In this document: one piece after another, positions 17,823 through 26,855 of the stretch | Layout: the number at the start of each line of letters is the position of its first letter | Position numbering within the stretch: the first letter of the stretch is position 1 | Origin: CAVZXS01 sp963779325 | GTDB taxonomy: Bacteria; Bacteroidota; Bacteroidia; Chitinophagales; Chitinophagaceae | Direction: 5' to 3' | DNA: 64,000 nt | NCBI GenBank assembly: GCA_963779325.1 | Contig: CAVZXS010000032.1 | Span: 62,001-126,000, forward strand | The notes under the pieces: model-generated | Seen by the model: only the letters and a program-made list of their open reading frames with translations | Databases searched by the model: none | What the model was told of the DNA's origin: nothing | Program-made: the position numbers and the translations under genes

Positions 17823-17905
17823 ATCACTGTCTTATCCAAAAGTAACCATTTTTTTAAACTGAAATTAGCAATTGATTACAACAGCCTTGTTAGACAGATA
17901 GACGC
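17823..17905 (-). repeat. Cassette-spacer repeat, copy C
   Basis: The 38-bp core (17823-17860) differs at five positions from copies A and B. On the minus strand it contains TACTTTTG, an exact match to the Bacteroidota -7 box TAnnTTTG, about 60 bp upstream of the next gene. It also includes gattacaacagccttgttag, like the corresponding part of A. Confidence 0.7.
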
Positions 17906-17912
17906 CCCCAAC

Positions 17913-17939
17913 AAAAAAGCCCCGCATCACTGCCGGGCT
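17913..17939 (-). terminator. Rho-independent terminator of queA
   Basis: On the minus strand: AGCCCGGCA, loop GTGA, TGCGGGGCT, then six T residues. It lies just downstream of queA and separates it from the cassette-like region. Confidence 0.8.
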
Positions 17940-17959
17940 TCTTATTCTTTTATAATAAG

Positions 17960-19009
17960 TTAAATAATCAACAACGCATCACCATAACTGAAGAAACGGT
18001 ATTTATCTTTTATCGCTTTTTTATATGCTTCCATTGCCAGGTCGTATCCCGCAAAGGCGCAGGTCATAATCAGCAAACTGGTTTTGGGCAAATGAAAATT
18101 GGTAATTAATGAATCCGCAATATTAAACTGATACGGCGGGTGTATAAACATATTGCTCCAACCTTCCGATGGCTTCAATAATTTTTGCGCCGTAAAAGAT
18201 GATTCCAATGCCCGCATGGTAGTAGTACCTACCGAGCAAATGCGGTGTCCGTTCTCTCTTGCTTTGTTTACAATTTTACAAGCGGTTTCATCTATATTAT
18301 AATACTCGGCATCCATTTTATGTTTGCTCAGGTCCTCTACTTCTATCGGTCTAAAGGTTCCTAAACCGGTATGCAATGTCACTTCGGCAAAACGAATACC
18401 TTTTATTTCCAAACGCTTAATCAGTTCTTTACTGAAATGCAAACCGGCGGTTGGCGCTGCTACGGCTCCTTCGTGTTTGGCATATACGGTCTGGTATCTT
18501 TCTTTATCTTCTTCGTCGGGTTTGCGCTTTATATATTTGGGCAGTGGTGTTTCGCCCAGGCGGTCAAGCACCGCACGAAATTCTTCCTGCGTACCGTCCC
18601 ACAAAAAACGAATAGTACGTCCGCGGCTGGTAGTATTGTCTATTACTTCCGCAATCAGGTCTTCCTGCTCGCCAAAGTACAGTTTGTTACCTACGCGTAT
18701 TTTACGGGCGGGGTCCACTATTACATCCCAAAGCATATTGGGTTTGTTCAGCTCACGCAGCAGGAATACTTCTATCTTGGCGCCGGTTTTTTCTTTGCGG
18801 CCGTACATACGGGCCGGAAATACTTTGGTGTTATTTACTACAAACACATCTTTGTCGTCAAAATAATCCAGTATATCTCTAAAGTGTTTGTTCTCTATAT
18901 TGCCGGTGTGCCTGTTTACAACCATCATACGGGCATCTTCCCTTTTTTTGGTGGGGTTTTGGGCAATCAGATTAAGCGGAAGATCGAAACGGAATTGTGA
19001 TAATTTCAT
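17960..19009 (-). CDS. queA: S-adenosylmethionine:tRNA ribosyltransferase-isomerase QueA
   Basis: Transfers the ribosyl moiety of SAM to 7-aminomethyl-7-deazaguanine in tRNA to form epoxyqueuosine. The call rests on the N-terminal MKLSQFRFDLPLNLIAQNP, VFVVNNTKVFPAR, VAAPTAGLHFS, EVTLHTGLGTFRP, and TNFHLPKTSLLIM plus the C-terminal YRFFSYGDALLI, all QueA hallmarks. Start chosen at the ATG ending at 19009; a GTG at 19033 would add eight unconserved residues. Single gene with its own terminator; no other queuosine genes are nearby. Confidence 0.96.
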   Translation of the reverse strand: MKLSQFRFDLPLNLIAQNPTKKREDARMMVVNRHTGNIENKHFRDILDYFDDKDVFVVNNTKVFPARMYGRKEKTGAKIEVFLLRELNKPNMLWDVIVDPARKIRVGNKLYFGEQEDLIAEVIDNTTSRGRTIRFLWDGTQEEFRAVLDRLGETPLPKYIKRKPDEEDKERYQTVYAKHEGAVAAPTAGLHFSKELIKRLEIKGIRFAEVTLHTGLGTFRPIEVEDLSKHKMDAEYYNIDETACKIVNKARENGHRICSVGTTTMRALESSFTAQKLLKPSEGWSNMFIHPPYQFNIADSLITNFHLPKTSLLIMTCAFAGYDLAMEAYKKAIKDKYRFFSYGDALLII

Positions 19010-19204
19010 GCGTAATTTATTTGTTATAAACACCTAATGACGCAAACCACGCAGCAGCAAAAACGGGGGACGATCTGATCCAAATCCGGTCTTACGGCAC
19101 CGGGTTCAGTCATTACAGGTATATTTTAAAGTGGGCAAAGGTAAGACTTCGGCGGCTGAAATCGGTGATTCTTTTGCACATCTTTTAAAGGGAGGAAGGT
19201 GGAA

Positions 19205-19480
19205 GAGAAAGGGAAAAAGGCAAAATCCAAAAAACAAGAACCAAAGAACAAAAACAAGAACCAAAATCCAAAACCCAAAAAACAAAGAACAAAAGGAAAA
19301 AGACAATTGGCAATAGGCAAAATGTAAAGCCCAAAAGCAAAAAACAAGAACCAAAAGACAATAGGCAATAGGCAACCGGCAACTCGTAACTCGTAACCCG
19401 GAACAGGCAATCTGAAACCGGGAACAGGCAACAGGGAACCCGTAACCGCAACAGACAACCCGCCACTGCTTTGCCCTTTG
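19205..19480. repeat. Degenerate heptanucleotide-periodic tract upstream of the GumN-like gene
   Basis: From about 19214 the sequence parses into nearly uninterrupted seven-base blocks starting with CAA or a close variant: caagaac, caaagaa, caaaatc, caaaacc, caaagaa, caattgg, caatagg, caaccgg, caactcg, taactcg. Occasional six- or eight-base blocks break the phase. Open frames across it are artefacts of the composition. The rest of the 19010-19584 gap shows no gene. Confidence 0.8.
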
Positions 19481-19584
19481 CCCTCTGCCTTTTGCGTTGT
19501 ATCTTGCAACCCGCCATACGCAAGCCGTAAAATAAGCGTTATTACTTTATGAATTTTACTACTTCAATACATCTTCTACCTTAT

Positions 19585-22500
19585 ATGAAACGTATACTTT
19601 TTATCCTGTTGCTTACAGTACCCTCATTTTTTTTGCAAGCGCAATCCAAATTAAAAAATAAAAAATACCCCAGCCTTTTTTGGGAGATAACCGGCCCGGG
19701 TTTGAAAAAACCAAGCTACCTCTTTGGCACCATGCATGTAAGCAGCAAATTGGTTTTTAATTTATCCGATTCTTTTTACACCTGTATACGCAATGCCGAT
19801 GTGGTGGCGCTGGAAAATAACCCGGAAACCTGGCAGGAAGATTTATTGAAATACGACATGAACGGTTACGGCAACGACATATACGGCACGGGCCGCGGCG
19901 ATTATGAAAGCGAACCCAACGAATATTTACGTATCGGCGCATTAAAATTTCGTCCTTACGAAAAAATGATTGAAGGGGCGCTGAGTCACCGCTCGGGTAC
20001 AATCAACAGTTTATTGTACCGTAGTTTCTCCGACTTCAACAGCGATTTTGAAGAGAATACTTTTTTGGACATGTATATTTTTCAGTGCGGCAAAAAATCG
20101 GGCAAGAAAATAAGCGGTGTAGAAAATTATGAAGAAAGTATGCGGTTGATGATAGAGGCTTATATGGATCAATCGAAAGAAAAAAATAAAAAGGAGCAGA
20201 GCTACGAGTACGATGAAAATTTTGGCCCTAATAAATTACAGGATGCGTACCGCAGCGGCGACCTGGATTTATTAGACACCATTCATAAACGCAACAGCCA
20301 ATCCGCCGCTTTCGACGAAAAATTTTTATACAAAAGAAATGAGATACAGGCGGGTAATATGGACTCCATCATAAAAGCCGGCAAAGTGCTTTTTGTAGGT
20401 GTGGGTGCGGCGCACTTGCCCGGCGAGAGGGGTGTAATAGAATTATTGCGAAAAAAAGGATACAAACTGCGACCCATTATAATGAGTAACAGGGACAGCA
20501 AACAAAAAGATATTATTGAAAAAATAAGAGTACCGGTAACCTTTGGTACACAAGCCGCCGCCGACAGTTTTTATAAAGTAGATGTACCGGGCAAATTGTA
20601 CAATTTTGAAGGAAGGAATAACGCCGTAGTACAGTTTGCCGATATGGCCAACGGCAGTTATTATTCGGTAATACGTATTCCTACCAACAGCAATCTGTTG
20701 GGGCACGATGCCAAAACCGTGTATAAAAAAGTAGACAGCCTGCTGTACGAAAATGTGCCGGGAAAAATAATTGTACGGAAAGAAATACTGCGCAACGGGT
20801 ACCGCGGAATTGATTTGACCAACCGTACACGCCGCGGCGATTTGCAGCGGTATAATATTTTTCTTACGCCGTATGAAATATTAATTTTTAAAATAAGCGG
20901 TACCGGCGATTATATAAACGGCGGCGAAGAAGCCAAACGCTTTTTCGGATCGATACAAATAAAAGAAGCAGCGGGAGAGGTGTACAAAAAATTTGAACCC
21001 GCTTTTGGCGGCTTTAGTGTAAACCTGCCGCACGAACCCTTTAAAGGGCCTAAAGTAAAATACGATGCTGAAGATAAAAGCAAAGGAATTTATTACAGCA
21101 TTATAAGAACCGATATTCACAACTACAGCTTCGCCGAAGAAGATACATTTGATCTTTCGCTGCTGGAGGAAAGTTTTGGCAGTAATGAGTTTATTGAAAA
21201 ACAAATTTCCCGCAAGCAAACAACGCATAAAGGCTACCCCGCGTTGGAAACAGAATACCTGCACAAGGACGGCGCTGTTGTTGCAGCGAGATTTATTATA
21301 CAGGGTCCGCATTATTATACGCTGATAGCTAAAACGAAAAATGCAAAGGCCGATACAAAACCGTTTTTTTCTTCTTTTGAATTAACGCCTTTTAAATATA
21401 AAACTGCGGAGAATAAAAAAGATACTTCTCTTTATTATACGGTAAAGACACCGGTATATCCGGCGCCGGCGAAAAATGCGCTGAATTTGCCCGCAAATTT
21501 ATTGACCGAGATGTACAGGAAGTCAAGAAATGATGATGATTCTTTATCGGAAAAAGATTTACTGCAAAGCGGCGTATACCGGAACAAAATAATAAAGAAC
21601 GATACCACCGGCGAAAAAATTTATGTTTCGTTTCATACTACCGCCGAATATTACCGGGTAGCCGATAGCGCCAAATGGAAAAAAGATGATGAAGAGTGGA
21701 ATAAAGACAGTGCATGGATTGTACGGAAAATGGATAAAAAAGTGTGGCCCGATAAAACGACGGTACATGAAACCGTGGTTACGGACAGCAACAGTACAAG
21801 AACAATACGCACTAAAAGTTTTTATAAAAACGGGGTAAGCCACACGCTGATGACGCAGGGCGATACACTGACGGCGCCAAGTGCTTTTGTAAAAAACTTT
21901 TTTGAAACCTTTACACCCGACAGTACACTGAAAGGGATAAACCTGTACCCAAAAAAGACGCCTTTATTTTTTGCAGATTATTTCAGTACAGACAGTGCCT
22001 TGCGTAAAAAGGCCATACGAAATATGGATGATGTAAGTTTTGATGCGGATGATTTGCCCGATCTTAAGAAAGCAATTCGTCAATTATCGTGGAAGGATAA
22101 AAAATACCTGGAACTGAAAACCGGTTTTATAAATGAATTGGGCGGTATCAATACAAAAGAGAGTACTGATTTTTTGAAAGAGTTGTATGCCGCCGCAGCC
22201 GATACAATAGAATTGTCCGATGCGATACTGGAAAATTTATTACAGCACCAAACGAAGTATGCATACAATGTTTTTAAAGATATAGTGATAGCAGAACCGC
22301 CGGTACTTAATTTGGGTGAGAATAATAATACAGGCTCCGCCAAAAGGCGAACAGTAGATTATCCTTCGGTGGTAGATTATAATAAGTATGATTATGATTA
22401 CAACGCCGGACGGGGTATAGGCGGCGGATTTTTGGATGCTTTATCGGATTCATTGTTACTTACAAAAACAATTTTTCCGAACCTGCTGCCCCTTATAAAT

Positions 22501-23463
22501 TTAGATGATTATAAATGGCCGATGATGAACCTGATGGCGATGATGGCTGACAGTAATTTGATAAATCCGAAAGAGTATGCCGCATACGCTGATAAATTTT
22601 TACTGGAAGCAAAACAGGAACTGCGCAAACAAACGCTGGCCGAAAAGAAAAAAGCTATTGCAAAAGCTTCGGCCGAAGATGAAGACGAGAAAGAAACCTA
22701 CGGATACAACGAAAAAGATTCGGGTGATGAGGGTAATGAGAGCTTGAGTCTTTACGCAAGGTTGTTGATGCCTTTTTATGAAACGAATGCCGGTGTAAAA
22801 GAAGTAATGAATAAAATGATTGCATCGAACGACAAAAGACTGAAATATAATACACTCTTTCTTTTGCTGAAAAATAAAAAGCAGGTGCCCGATACGCTGT
22901 TCAATTATTTTGCAGCCATGGAAGATTACCGGTACGATTTGTACAGCGACCTGGAGGAATTAAAAATGAAGGCGAAATTTCCGGCGAAATATAATTCACA
23001 CCTTTTGCTGGGCAAAAGTAAACTGCTGGCCAATAACAGTTTTGAGAAACCGGATACAATGATTTTTGCTGAAAGACTGCAGACTACTTATAAAAATAAG
23101 ACCGGCTATATTTATTTTTTTAAATATAAAAAGAAAAAAGATGATTTAAGCTGGAAGGTTGCCGCATTGGGTTTATTACCGACGGATACGTTGCAGTTTG
23201 AATTTGATAAAATAGAGGACAAAGCATCATTGACTGCGTATGCTAAATACAGCGCTTACGGAAGAGGCGGTTATGACCCCTATAATTTTTCTGAACTAAC
23301 CAATGAAAAAATAAATGAAGAGGAACCGGAGACGGAGCAGTTTAGAAAAATACTGAAGAAACTTATATACGCTAAGCGACCAAGCGCCGCAATGTTTTAC
23401 GAAGAAGCAAACAACAGGTACGGCAATTATACTCCGCTGGCCGAGCCGACGGAGGAGGATTAG
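19585..23463 (+). CDS. Very large exported protein with N-terminal TraB/GumN domain
   Basis: About 1290 aa. Signal peptide (MKRILFILLLTVPSFFLQAQ), then a TraB/GumN (TIKI-like) domain over roughly residues 25-310: SLFWEITG, SYLFGTMHVSSK, ADVVALENNPE, and VGVGAAHLPGERGVIELLRK at its end. TIKI-type domains are thought to be metallopeptidases; the GTMH and ALE motifs are present. The remaining 980 residues are not recognised, are charged, and contain repeated segments of the form KFEPAFGGFSVNLPHEPF. Start chosen at the ATG that begins the signal peptide; ORF upstream is 12 codons longer. Typical GumN proteins are about 300 aa, so this is an unusual fusion. Confidence 0.75.
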   Translation: MKRILFILLLTVPSFFLQAQSKLKNKKYPSLFWEITGPGLKKPSYLFGTMHVSSKLVFNLSDSFYTCIRNADVVALENNPETWQEDLLKYDMNGYGNDIYGTGRGDYESEPNEYLRIGALKFRPYEKMIEGALSHRSGTINSLLYRSFSDFNSDFEENTFLDMYIFQCGKKSGKKISGVENYEESMRLMIEAYMDQSKEKNKKEQSYEYDENFGPNKLQDAYRSGDLDLLDTIHKRNSQSAAFDEKFLYKRNEIQAGNMDSIIKAGKVLFVGVGAAHLPGERGVIELLRKKGYKLRPIIMSNRDSKQKDIIEKIRVPVTFGTQAAADSFYKVDVPGKLYNFEGRNNAVVQFADMANGSYYSVIRIPTNSNLLGHDAKTVYKKVDSLLYENVPGKIIVRKEILRNGYRGIDLTNRTRRGDLQRYNIFLTPYEILIFKISGTGDYINGGEEAKRFFGSIQIKEAAGEVYKKFEPAFGGFSVNLPHEPFKGPKVKYDAEDKSKGIYYSIIRTDIHNYSFAEEDTFDLSLLEESFGSNEFIEKQISRKQTTHKGYPALETEYLHKDGAVVAARFIIQGPHYYTLIAKTKNAKADTKPFFSSFELTPFKYKTAENKKDTSLYYTVKTPVYPAPAKNALNLPANLLTEMYRKSRNDDDSLSEKDLLQSGVYRNKIIKNDTTGEKIYVSFHTTAEYYRVADSAKWKKDDEEWNKDSAWIVRKMDKKVWPDKTTVHETVVTDSNSTRTIRTKSFYKNGVSHTLMTQGDTLTAPSAFVKNFFETFTPDSTLKGINLYPKKTPLFFADYFSTDSALRKKAIRNMDDVSFDADDLPDLKKAIRQLSWKDKKYLELKTGFINELGGINTKESTDFLKELYAAAADTIELSDAILENLLQHQTKYAYNVFKDIVIAEPPVLNLGENNNTGSAKRRTVDYPSVVDYNKYDYDYNAGRGIGGGFLDALSDSLLLTKTIFPNLLPLINLDDYKWPMMNLMAMMADSNLINPKEYAAYADKFLLEAKQELRKQTLAEKKKAIAKASAEDEDEKETYGYNEKDSGDEGNESLSLYARLLMPFYETNAGVKEVMNKMIASNDKRLKYNTLFLLLKNKKQVPDTLFNYFAAMEDYRYDLYSDLEELKMKAKFPAKYNSHLLLGKSKLLANNSFEKPDTMIFAERLQTTYKNKTGYIYFFKYKKKKDDLSWKVAALGLLPTDTLQFEFDKIEDKASLTAYAKYSAYGRGGYDPYNFSELTNEKINEEEPETEQFRKILKKLIYAKRPSAAMFYEEANNRYGNYTPLAEPTEED

Positions 23464-23482
23464 TTTTGAGTAGTTAATAAGT

Positions 23483-23575
23483 AATGGGCAATAAGCAATG
23501 GGCAATAAGCAATGGGCAATTGACAATAAGCAATTTGCAACAGGCAATAATTAATGATTAATAATTATTAATTAT
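23483..23575. repeat. Heptanucleotide-periodic tract downstream of the GumN-like gene
   Basis: Blocks taatggg, caataag, caatggg, caataag, caatggg, caattga, caataag, caatttg, caacagg, caataat, taatgat, taataat, tattaat follow one another without interruption. Same unit as the tract at 19.2-19.5 kb, so the GumN-like gene is bracketed by the same class of sequence. Confidence 0.85.
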
Positions 23576-23667
23576 TTTGGTTCAACTAAATAAAAAAATA
23601 CCGCTAACAGCCGTTCCGATTATTTTATTCGCTTTATCCTTAATTTTACTGCCACTTAAACTTAGCT

Positions 23668-24639
23668 ATGCCAACCAACGCAAACAGACAGTTTCTGGAT
23701 TTTGAAAAGCCAATTAAAGATTTGGTAGATGAAATAGAGCACCAGAAAAAAACCGGTGAGGCTAAAAAGATTGACCTTTCGCAAAGTATTCAGCAATTGG
23801 AAGACGCTATACTGGAAAAACGAAAAGAAATTAATCAGCATCTCAGTAGCTGGCAGCGGGTACAGTTGAGCCGCCATCCCGACAGACCCTATACATTAAA
23901 GTATATTGATAAGATGACCACCAACTTTGTAGAGTTGTACGGCGACAGAAATGTAAAAGATGATAAAGCCATGGTGGGTGGTTTCGCCGATATAGACGGT
24001 CAAACTGTAATGATTATCGGTCAGCAAAAAGGTATCAATACCAAAATGCGGCAACTCCGGAATTTTGGTATGGCTAATCCCGAAGGTTACCGGAAAGCAT
24101 TGCGACTGATGAAGCTGGCCGAAAAATTTAATAAACCGGTTATTACATTAATTGATACACCCGGCGCATTTCCGGGGTTGGAAGCGGAAGAACGGGGACA
24201 AGGCGAAGCCATCGCAAGAAATATATATGAAATGATACGGTTGAAAGTGCCGGTCATTTGTGTCATCATTGGCGAAGGCGCCAGCGGCGGTGCATTGGGT
24301 ATTGGTGTAGGAGATAAAGTATTGATGATGGAAAATACATGGTACACGGTTATCAGCCCGGAGAGTTGCAGTTCTATTTTGTGGCGCAGTTGGGATAAAA
24401 AAGAAATAGCCGCCGAGCAATTGCGTTTAACATCGGATAAGATGCTGGGCTTCGGATTAATTGACGGCATCATACCCGAACCCGATGGCGGTGCGCATTG
24501 GGATTACGATGCTTCTGCGCAGATTGTAAAAAAATATATTAAACCGTTGATACAGGAGTTAAAGCAAATACCGGCTGATGAAAGAATTAAAATGCGGATA
24601 GAAAAGTTTGGTAAGATGGGATTTTGGGAGGAAGTGTGA
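23668..24639 (+). CDS. accA: Acetyl-CoA carboxylase carboxyltransferase subunit alpha
   Basis: Cytoplasmic subunit of the carboxyltransferase that makes malonyl-CoA for fatty acid synthesis; 323 aa, normal length. Seen: LDFEKPIKDLVDEIE at the N terminus, RPYTLKYIDKM, VITLIDTPGAFPGLEAEERG, VIGEGASGGALGIGVGD and WYTVISPESCSSILW. The accD partner is not in the window. It stands alone after the heptamer tract. Confidence 0.97.
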   Translation: MPTNANRQFLDFEKPIKDLVDEIEHQKKTGEAKKIDLSQSIQQLEDAILEKRKEINQHLSSWQRVQLSRHPDRPYTLKYIDKMTTNFVELYGDRNVKDDKAMVGGFADIDGQTVMIIGQQKGINTKMRQLRNFGMANPEGYRKALRLMKLAEKFNKPVITLIDTPGAFPGLEAEERGQGEAIARNIYEMIRLKVPVICVIIGEGASGGALGIGVGDKVLMMENTWYTVISPESCSSILWRSWDKKEIAAEQLRLTSDKMLGFGLIDGIIPEPDGGAHWDYDASAQIVKKYIKPLIQELKQIPADERIKMRIEKFGKMGFWEEV

Positions 24640-24644
24640 GGGAG

Positions 24645-24672
24645 GAAGTCAGAAGTAAGAAGTAAGATGTCG
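24645..24672. repeat. Short heptamer tract after accA
   Basis: Four blocks gaagtca, gaagtaa, gaagtaa, gatgtcg directly after the accA stop. Third clear case in the window of seven-base periodicity immediately next to a gene end. Confidence 0.55.
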
Positions 24673-24890
24673 GAATGGTTTTATAGTTTGATTGTTGTTT
24701 TGTTTAGCATAGGCCGGTACTACTATTAAGCTATATTGGCGACGCTCCGTTCATCAGTATTAATTCTATTCGGCATTGTTCAATCACTCTTTTCTGTTTG
24801 ATGCTTCTGTAATCTAATAAATCAGATAAATCGGAATTTATTATTCAAAAATTTTCTTTGTATCTAAAAATCTTTCAAGTTGAGGACCCT

Positions 24891-24957
24891 AAGCCCCCTC
24901 TCCATCGGAGAGGCCCGCCCGAATGACCGGTCGGACGGGGGGTTGGGGGTGAGGTTA
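24891..24957. repeat. G/C-rich palindromic element upstream of dapA
   Basis: CCCCCTCTCC...GGAGAGG arm pair, then accggtcggacgggggg and ggttgggggtgagg. It belongs with the G/C-rich elements at 28.3-32.9 kb. Apart from this and the tract at 24645, the 24640-25010 gap shows no gene. Confidence 0.65.
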
Positions 24958-25010
24958 ATCAGAGTTAGAAATTCTTTGCTTGACAAACAAAACAATAACT
25001 AAAAAGTAAA

Positions 25011-25898
25011 ATGACTTTAAGGGAAAAATTCACAGGAACAGGAGTTGCCATTATTACTCCGTTCAATGCGGACAGCAGTATCGATTGGCCGAGTTTTGAA
25101 AAAGTAATTAATCACATCATCAACGGTAAGTGCGAATACATTGTAGTGCTTGGCACCACCGGCGAAAGCGCCACCATACACGGTAAAGAAAAACAGGAAG
25201 TGTTTTCGTTCGTCAATAAAGTAAATGCTGACCGCGTGGCATTGATAGCCGGCATCGGCGGCAATGATACCAATGAAGTAGCGGAAGGATTTAAAAATTT
25301 TGACTTGATGGGTTATGATGCCATATTGGTTGTAAGCCCGTATTATAATAAACCAAACCAGGAAGGAATTTTTCAGCATTATAAATTGCTGAACGAAAAA
25401 ACGACTTTGCCGATTATGATGTACAATGTACCGGGACGCACGGGGCAAAACATAACAGCCGATACGCAATTACGCATAGCCCGTGAATGCAAAAATATTT
25501 TTGCAACTAAAGAGGCCAGCGGTGATTTTGCGCAGATCAATCAAATCATTAAAAACAAACCTGCGAATTTTATGGTCATCAGTGGCGATGACCCGATTAC
25601 ATTACCCATGATAGCCTGCGGCGCCGAAGGATTGGTTTCCGTAGTAGCCAATGCATATCCGAAAGATTACTCCGATATGGTGCGCCTTTGTTTGCAGGGA
25701 AAATTTACTGAAGCGCAATTATTACATCATCGTTATACGGATATTATCGCTTCTATGTTTGCCGAAGGCAGCCCGAGCGGTGTAAAAGCCTGTCTTTCAG
25801 AAATGGGATTATGTCAAAATACGTTCCGCATGCCCGTGTGGAAAGTAAGTGACAAGCATCACGAAAAAATTAAGGAGTTGATGAAGGGAGTGAAGTAA
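25011..25898 (+). CDS. dapA: 4-hydroxy-tetrahydrodipicolinate synthase
   Basis: Condenses pyruvate with aspartate semialdehyde in lysine and diaminopimelate synthesis; cytoplasmic TIM-barrel aldolase of 295 aa. Seen: TGVAIITPF at the N terminus, LGTTGESATI (substrate-carboxylate site), MYNVPGRTGQNI with the catalytic Tyr, and ATKEASGDF with the Schiff-base Lys. Supplies meso-diaminopimelate precursors for the peptidoglycan made by the Mur enzymes earlier in the window. Some paralogues are N-acetylneuraminate lyase-like, but the motif set fits DapA. Confidence 0.94.
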   Translation: MTLREKFTGTGVAIITPFNADSSIDWPSFEKVINHIINGKCEYIVVLGTTGESATIHGKEKQEVFSFVNKVNADRVALIAGIGGNDTNEVAEGFKNFDLMGYDAILVVSPYYNKPNQEGIFQHYKLLNEKTTLPIMMYNVPGRTGQNITADTQLRIARECKNIFATKEASGDFAQINQIIKNKPANFMVISGDDPITLPMIACGAEGLVSVVANAYPKDYSDMVRLCLQGKFTEAQLLHHRYTDIIASMFAEGSPSGVKACLSEMGLCQNTFRMPVWKVSDKHHEKIKELMKGVK

Positions 25899-25932
25899 TT
25901 GTTATTTTTTATTCCAAAATGGGTCTTGCCTG

Positions 25933-26138
25933 CAATGTCATTAAGTTAAGGATCAACTGATGATTTGCACCGCCCCCGCCCGTTCCGTTCGGGCGTGCTT
26001 CAGGGCGGTGATAGCAATTGTTGATGTATTGCAGGCTTCAGCCAAATTGTTTTTTGGCTAAAGCCAATACACTCTTTCTGCATTTTATCCTTGCCCTGAA
26101 GGGCAAGGCAATTGAAAGCTCTTAACTTAATGACATTG
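25933..26138. mobile_element. MITE-like structured element with 18-bp terminal inverted repeats
   Basis: CAATGTCATTAAGTTAAG (25933-25950) and its exact complement (26121-26138) bound a 206-bp unit. Inside are nested hairpins: CACCGCCC...GGGCGGTG enclosing CGCCCG...CGGGCG, AGCCAAA...TTTGGCT, and TTGCCC TGAA GGGCAA. No open frame. This fits a non-autonomous transposable or structured-RNA element. Confidence 0.75.
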
Positions 26139-26151
26139 GCCCTGCCGGGCA

Positions 26152-26376
26152 TTAAATATCAGTTCGCATATATTTTTGCTTTATAGCATCCCAAGATTGC
26201 AGTAGCCCCTGATTTTCTTTTACTTGTTGCAGTGTTTTACGCACAGCTTCTTTTTGCCAGTCGGGAATTTCAGGTTCATTATCTTCTATAAGTTCAATTG
26301 CTTGCTCTTTTCGAAGATGTTCTATAAGCGAAGCGGCGTATTCTTTTTTTATCCGTATGTGATATTCTTCAAACAT
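26152..26376 (-). CDS. Small antitoxin-like protein, orphan
   Basis: A 74-aa charged protein (EYHIRIKKEYAASLIEHLRK; IPDWQKEAVRKTLQQVKENQ; SWDAIKQKYM). The C-terminal Trp-containing helix resembles the antitoxin part of addiction modules that usually precede a RelE/ParE toxin. No toxin follows: its stop codon lies 14 bp from the MITE-like element. It may be an orphan antitoxin or a pair disrupted by the element. Family assignment is tentative. Confidence 0.5.
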   Translation of the reverse strand: MFEEYHIRIKKEYAASLIEHLRKEQAIELIEDNEPEIPDWQKEAVRKTLQQVKENQGLLQSWDAIKQKYMRTDI

Positions 26377-26855
26377 AAAATAAATTATTTGTTAGCGCTA
26401 TAAAGCTATTACATTTTAGTAAATCCGTTTTTAAAAGACTTTTTCGGCACCTCTTTTTCGCCTTCTTAAAACATTTTCTTCTATCAAAAAAGCAAGCGAA
26501 AAAGCAGTGCCTCCCGTTGCGTCTGATAGCACGCAGTTGAGTCCGGTATAAACACTTCAATATCATAAGCATTTTACAAAGGATCGGTATCTATGTGCGT
26601 TGGCGCGGAAAAATGGCGGAGCATTCATTTTTCCTTGACTTTTTTGTTTCTTTTTTTGTCAAGAAAAAAAGAAAAGAAAGAAATCAATACTTAAAAGTAA
26701 ACTCAGGAGAATCACTTTTTAAATAAAATATTAACTGCCGGTAACTAGGCTTTTTGTTATTGAGCTTCAAAATAATAGCTGGCCGATTAGACCTCAAATA
26801 CCCATTTCTGCAAAAAATAAACTAAATTGTTATCTGCTTTTAAACAATAAATAAA
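26377..26855. other. Gene-free interval with inverted repeat
   Basis: CTTGAC at 26634-26639 and GTCAAG at 26658-26663 enclose a T-rich segment. Short frames here are low-complexity Lys/Arg/Cys-rich readings of A-rich DNA and not convincing genes. Looks like decayed intergenic repeat DNA upstream of the dehydrogenase gene. Confidence 0.45.

Noticed and set aside
15300..17905. A true integron cassette array
   Set aside because: No integrase in the window and the spacers do not contain canonical GTTRRRY and RYYYAAC core sites together; only similarity of arrangement remains.
18324..19000. Two 180-209 codon plus-strand frames opposite queA
   Set aside because: Antisense shadows of a conserved gene with no protein-like features.
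19126..19523. Long minus-strand frames rich in Phe, Leu, Cys and Val over the heptamer tract
   Set aside because: Low-complexity translations of periodic A- and C-rich DNA; no start signal or family resemblance.
25933..26138. A transposase or CRISPR repeat in the 26-kb gap
   Set aside because: No open frame and no spaced repeats; the only structure is the inverted-repeat element.
26369..26572. 67-codon Arg/Lys/Cys-rich minus-strand frame
   Set aside because: Reads as A/T-rich repeat DNA; no domain or start context.
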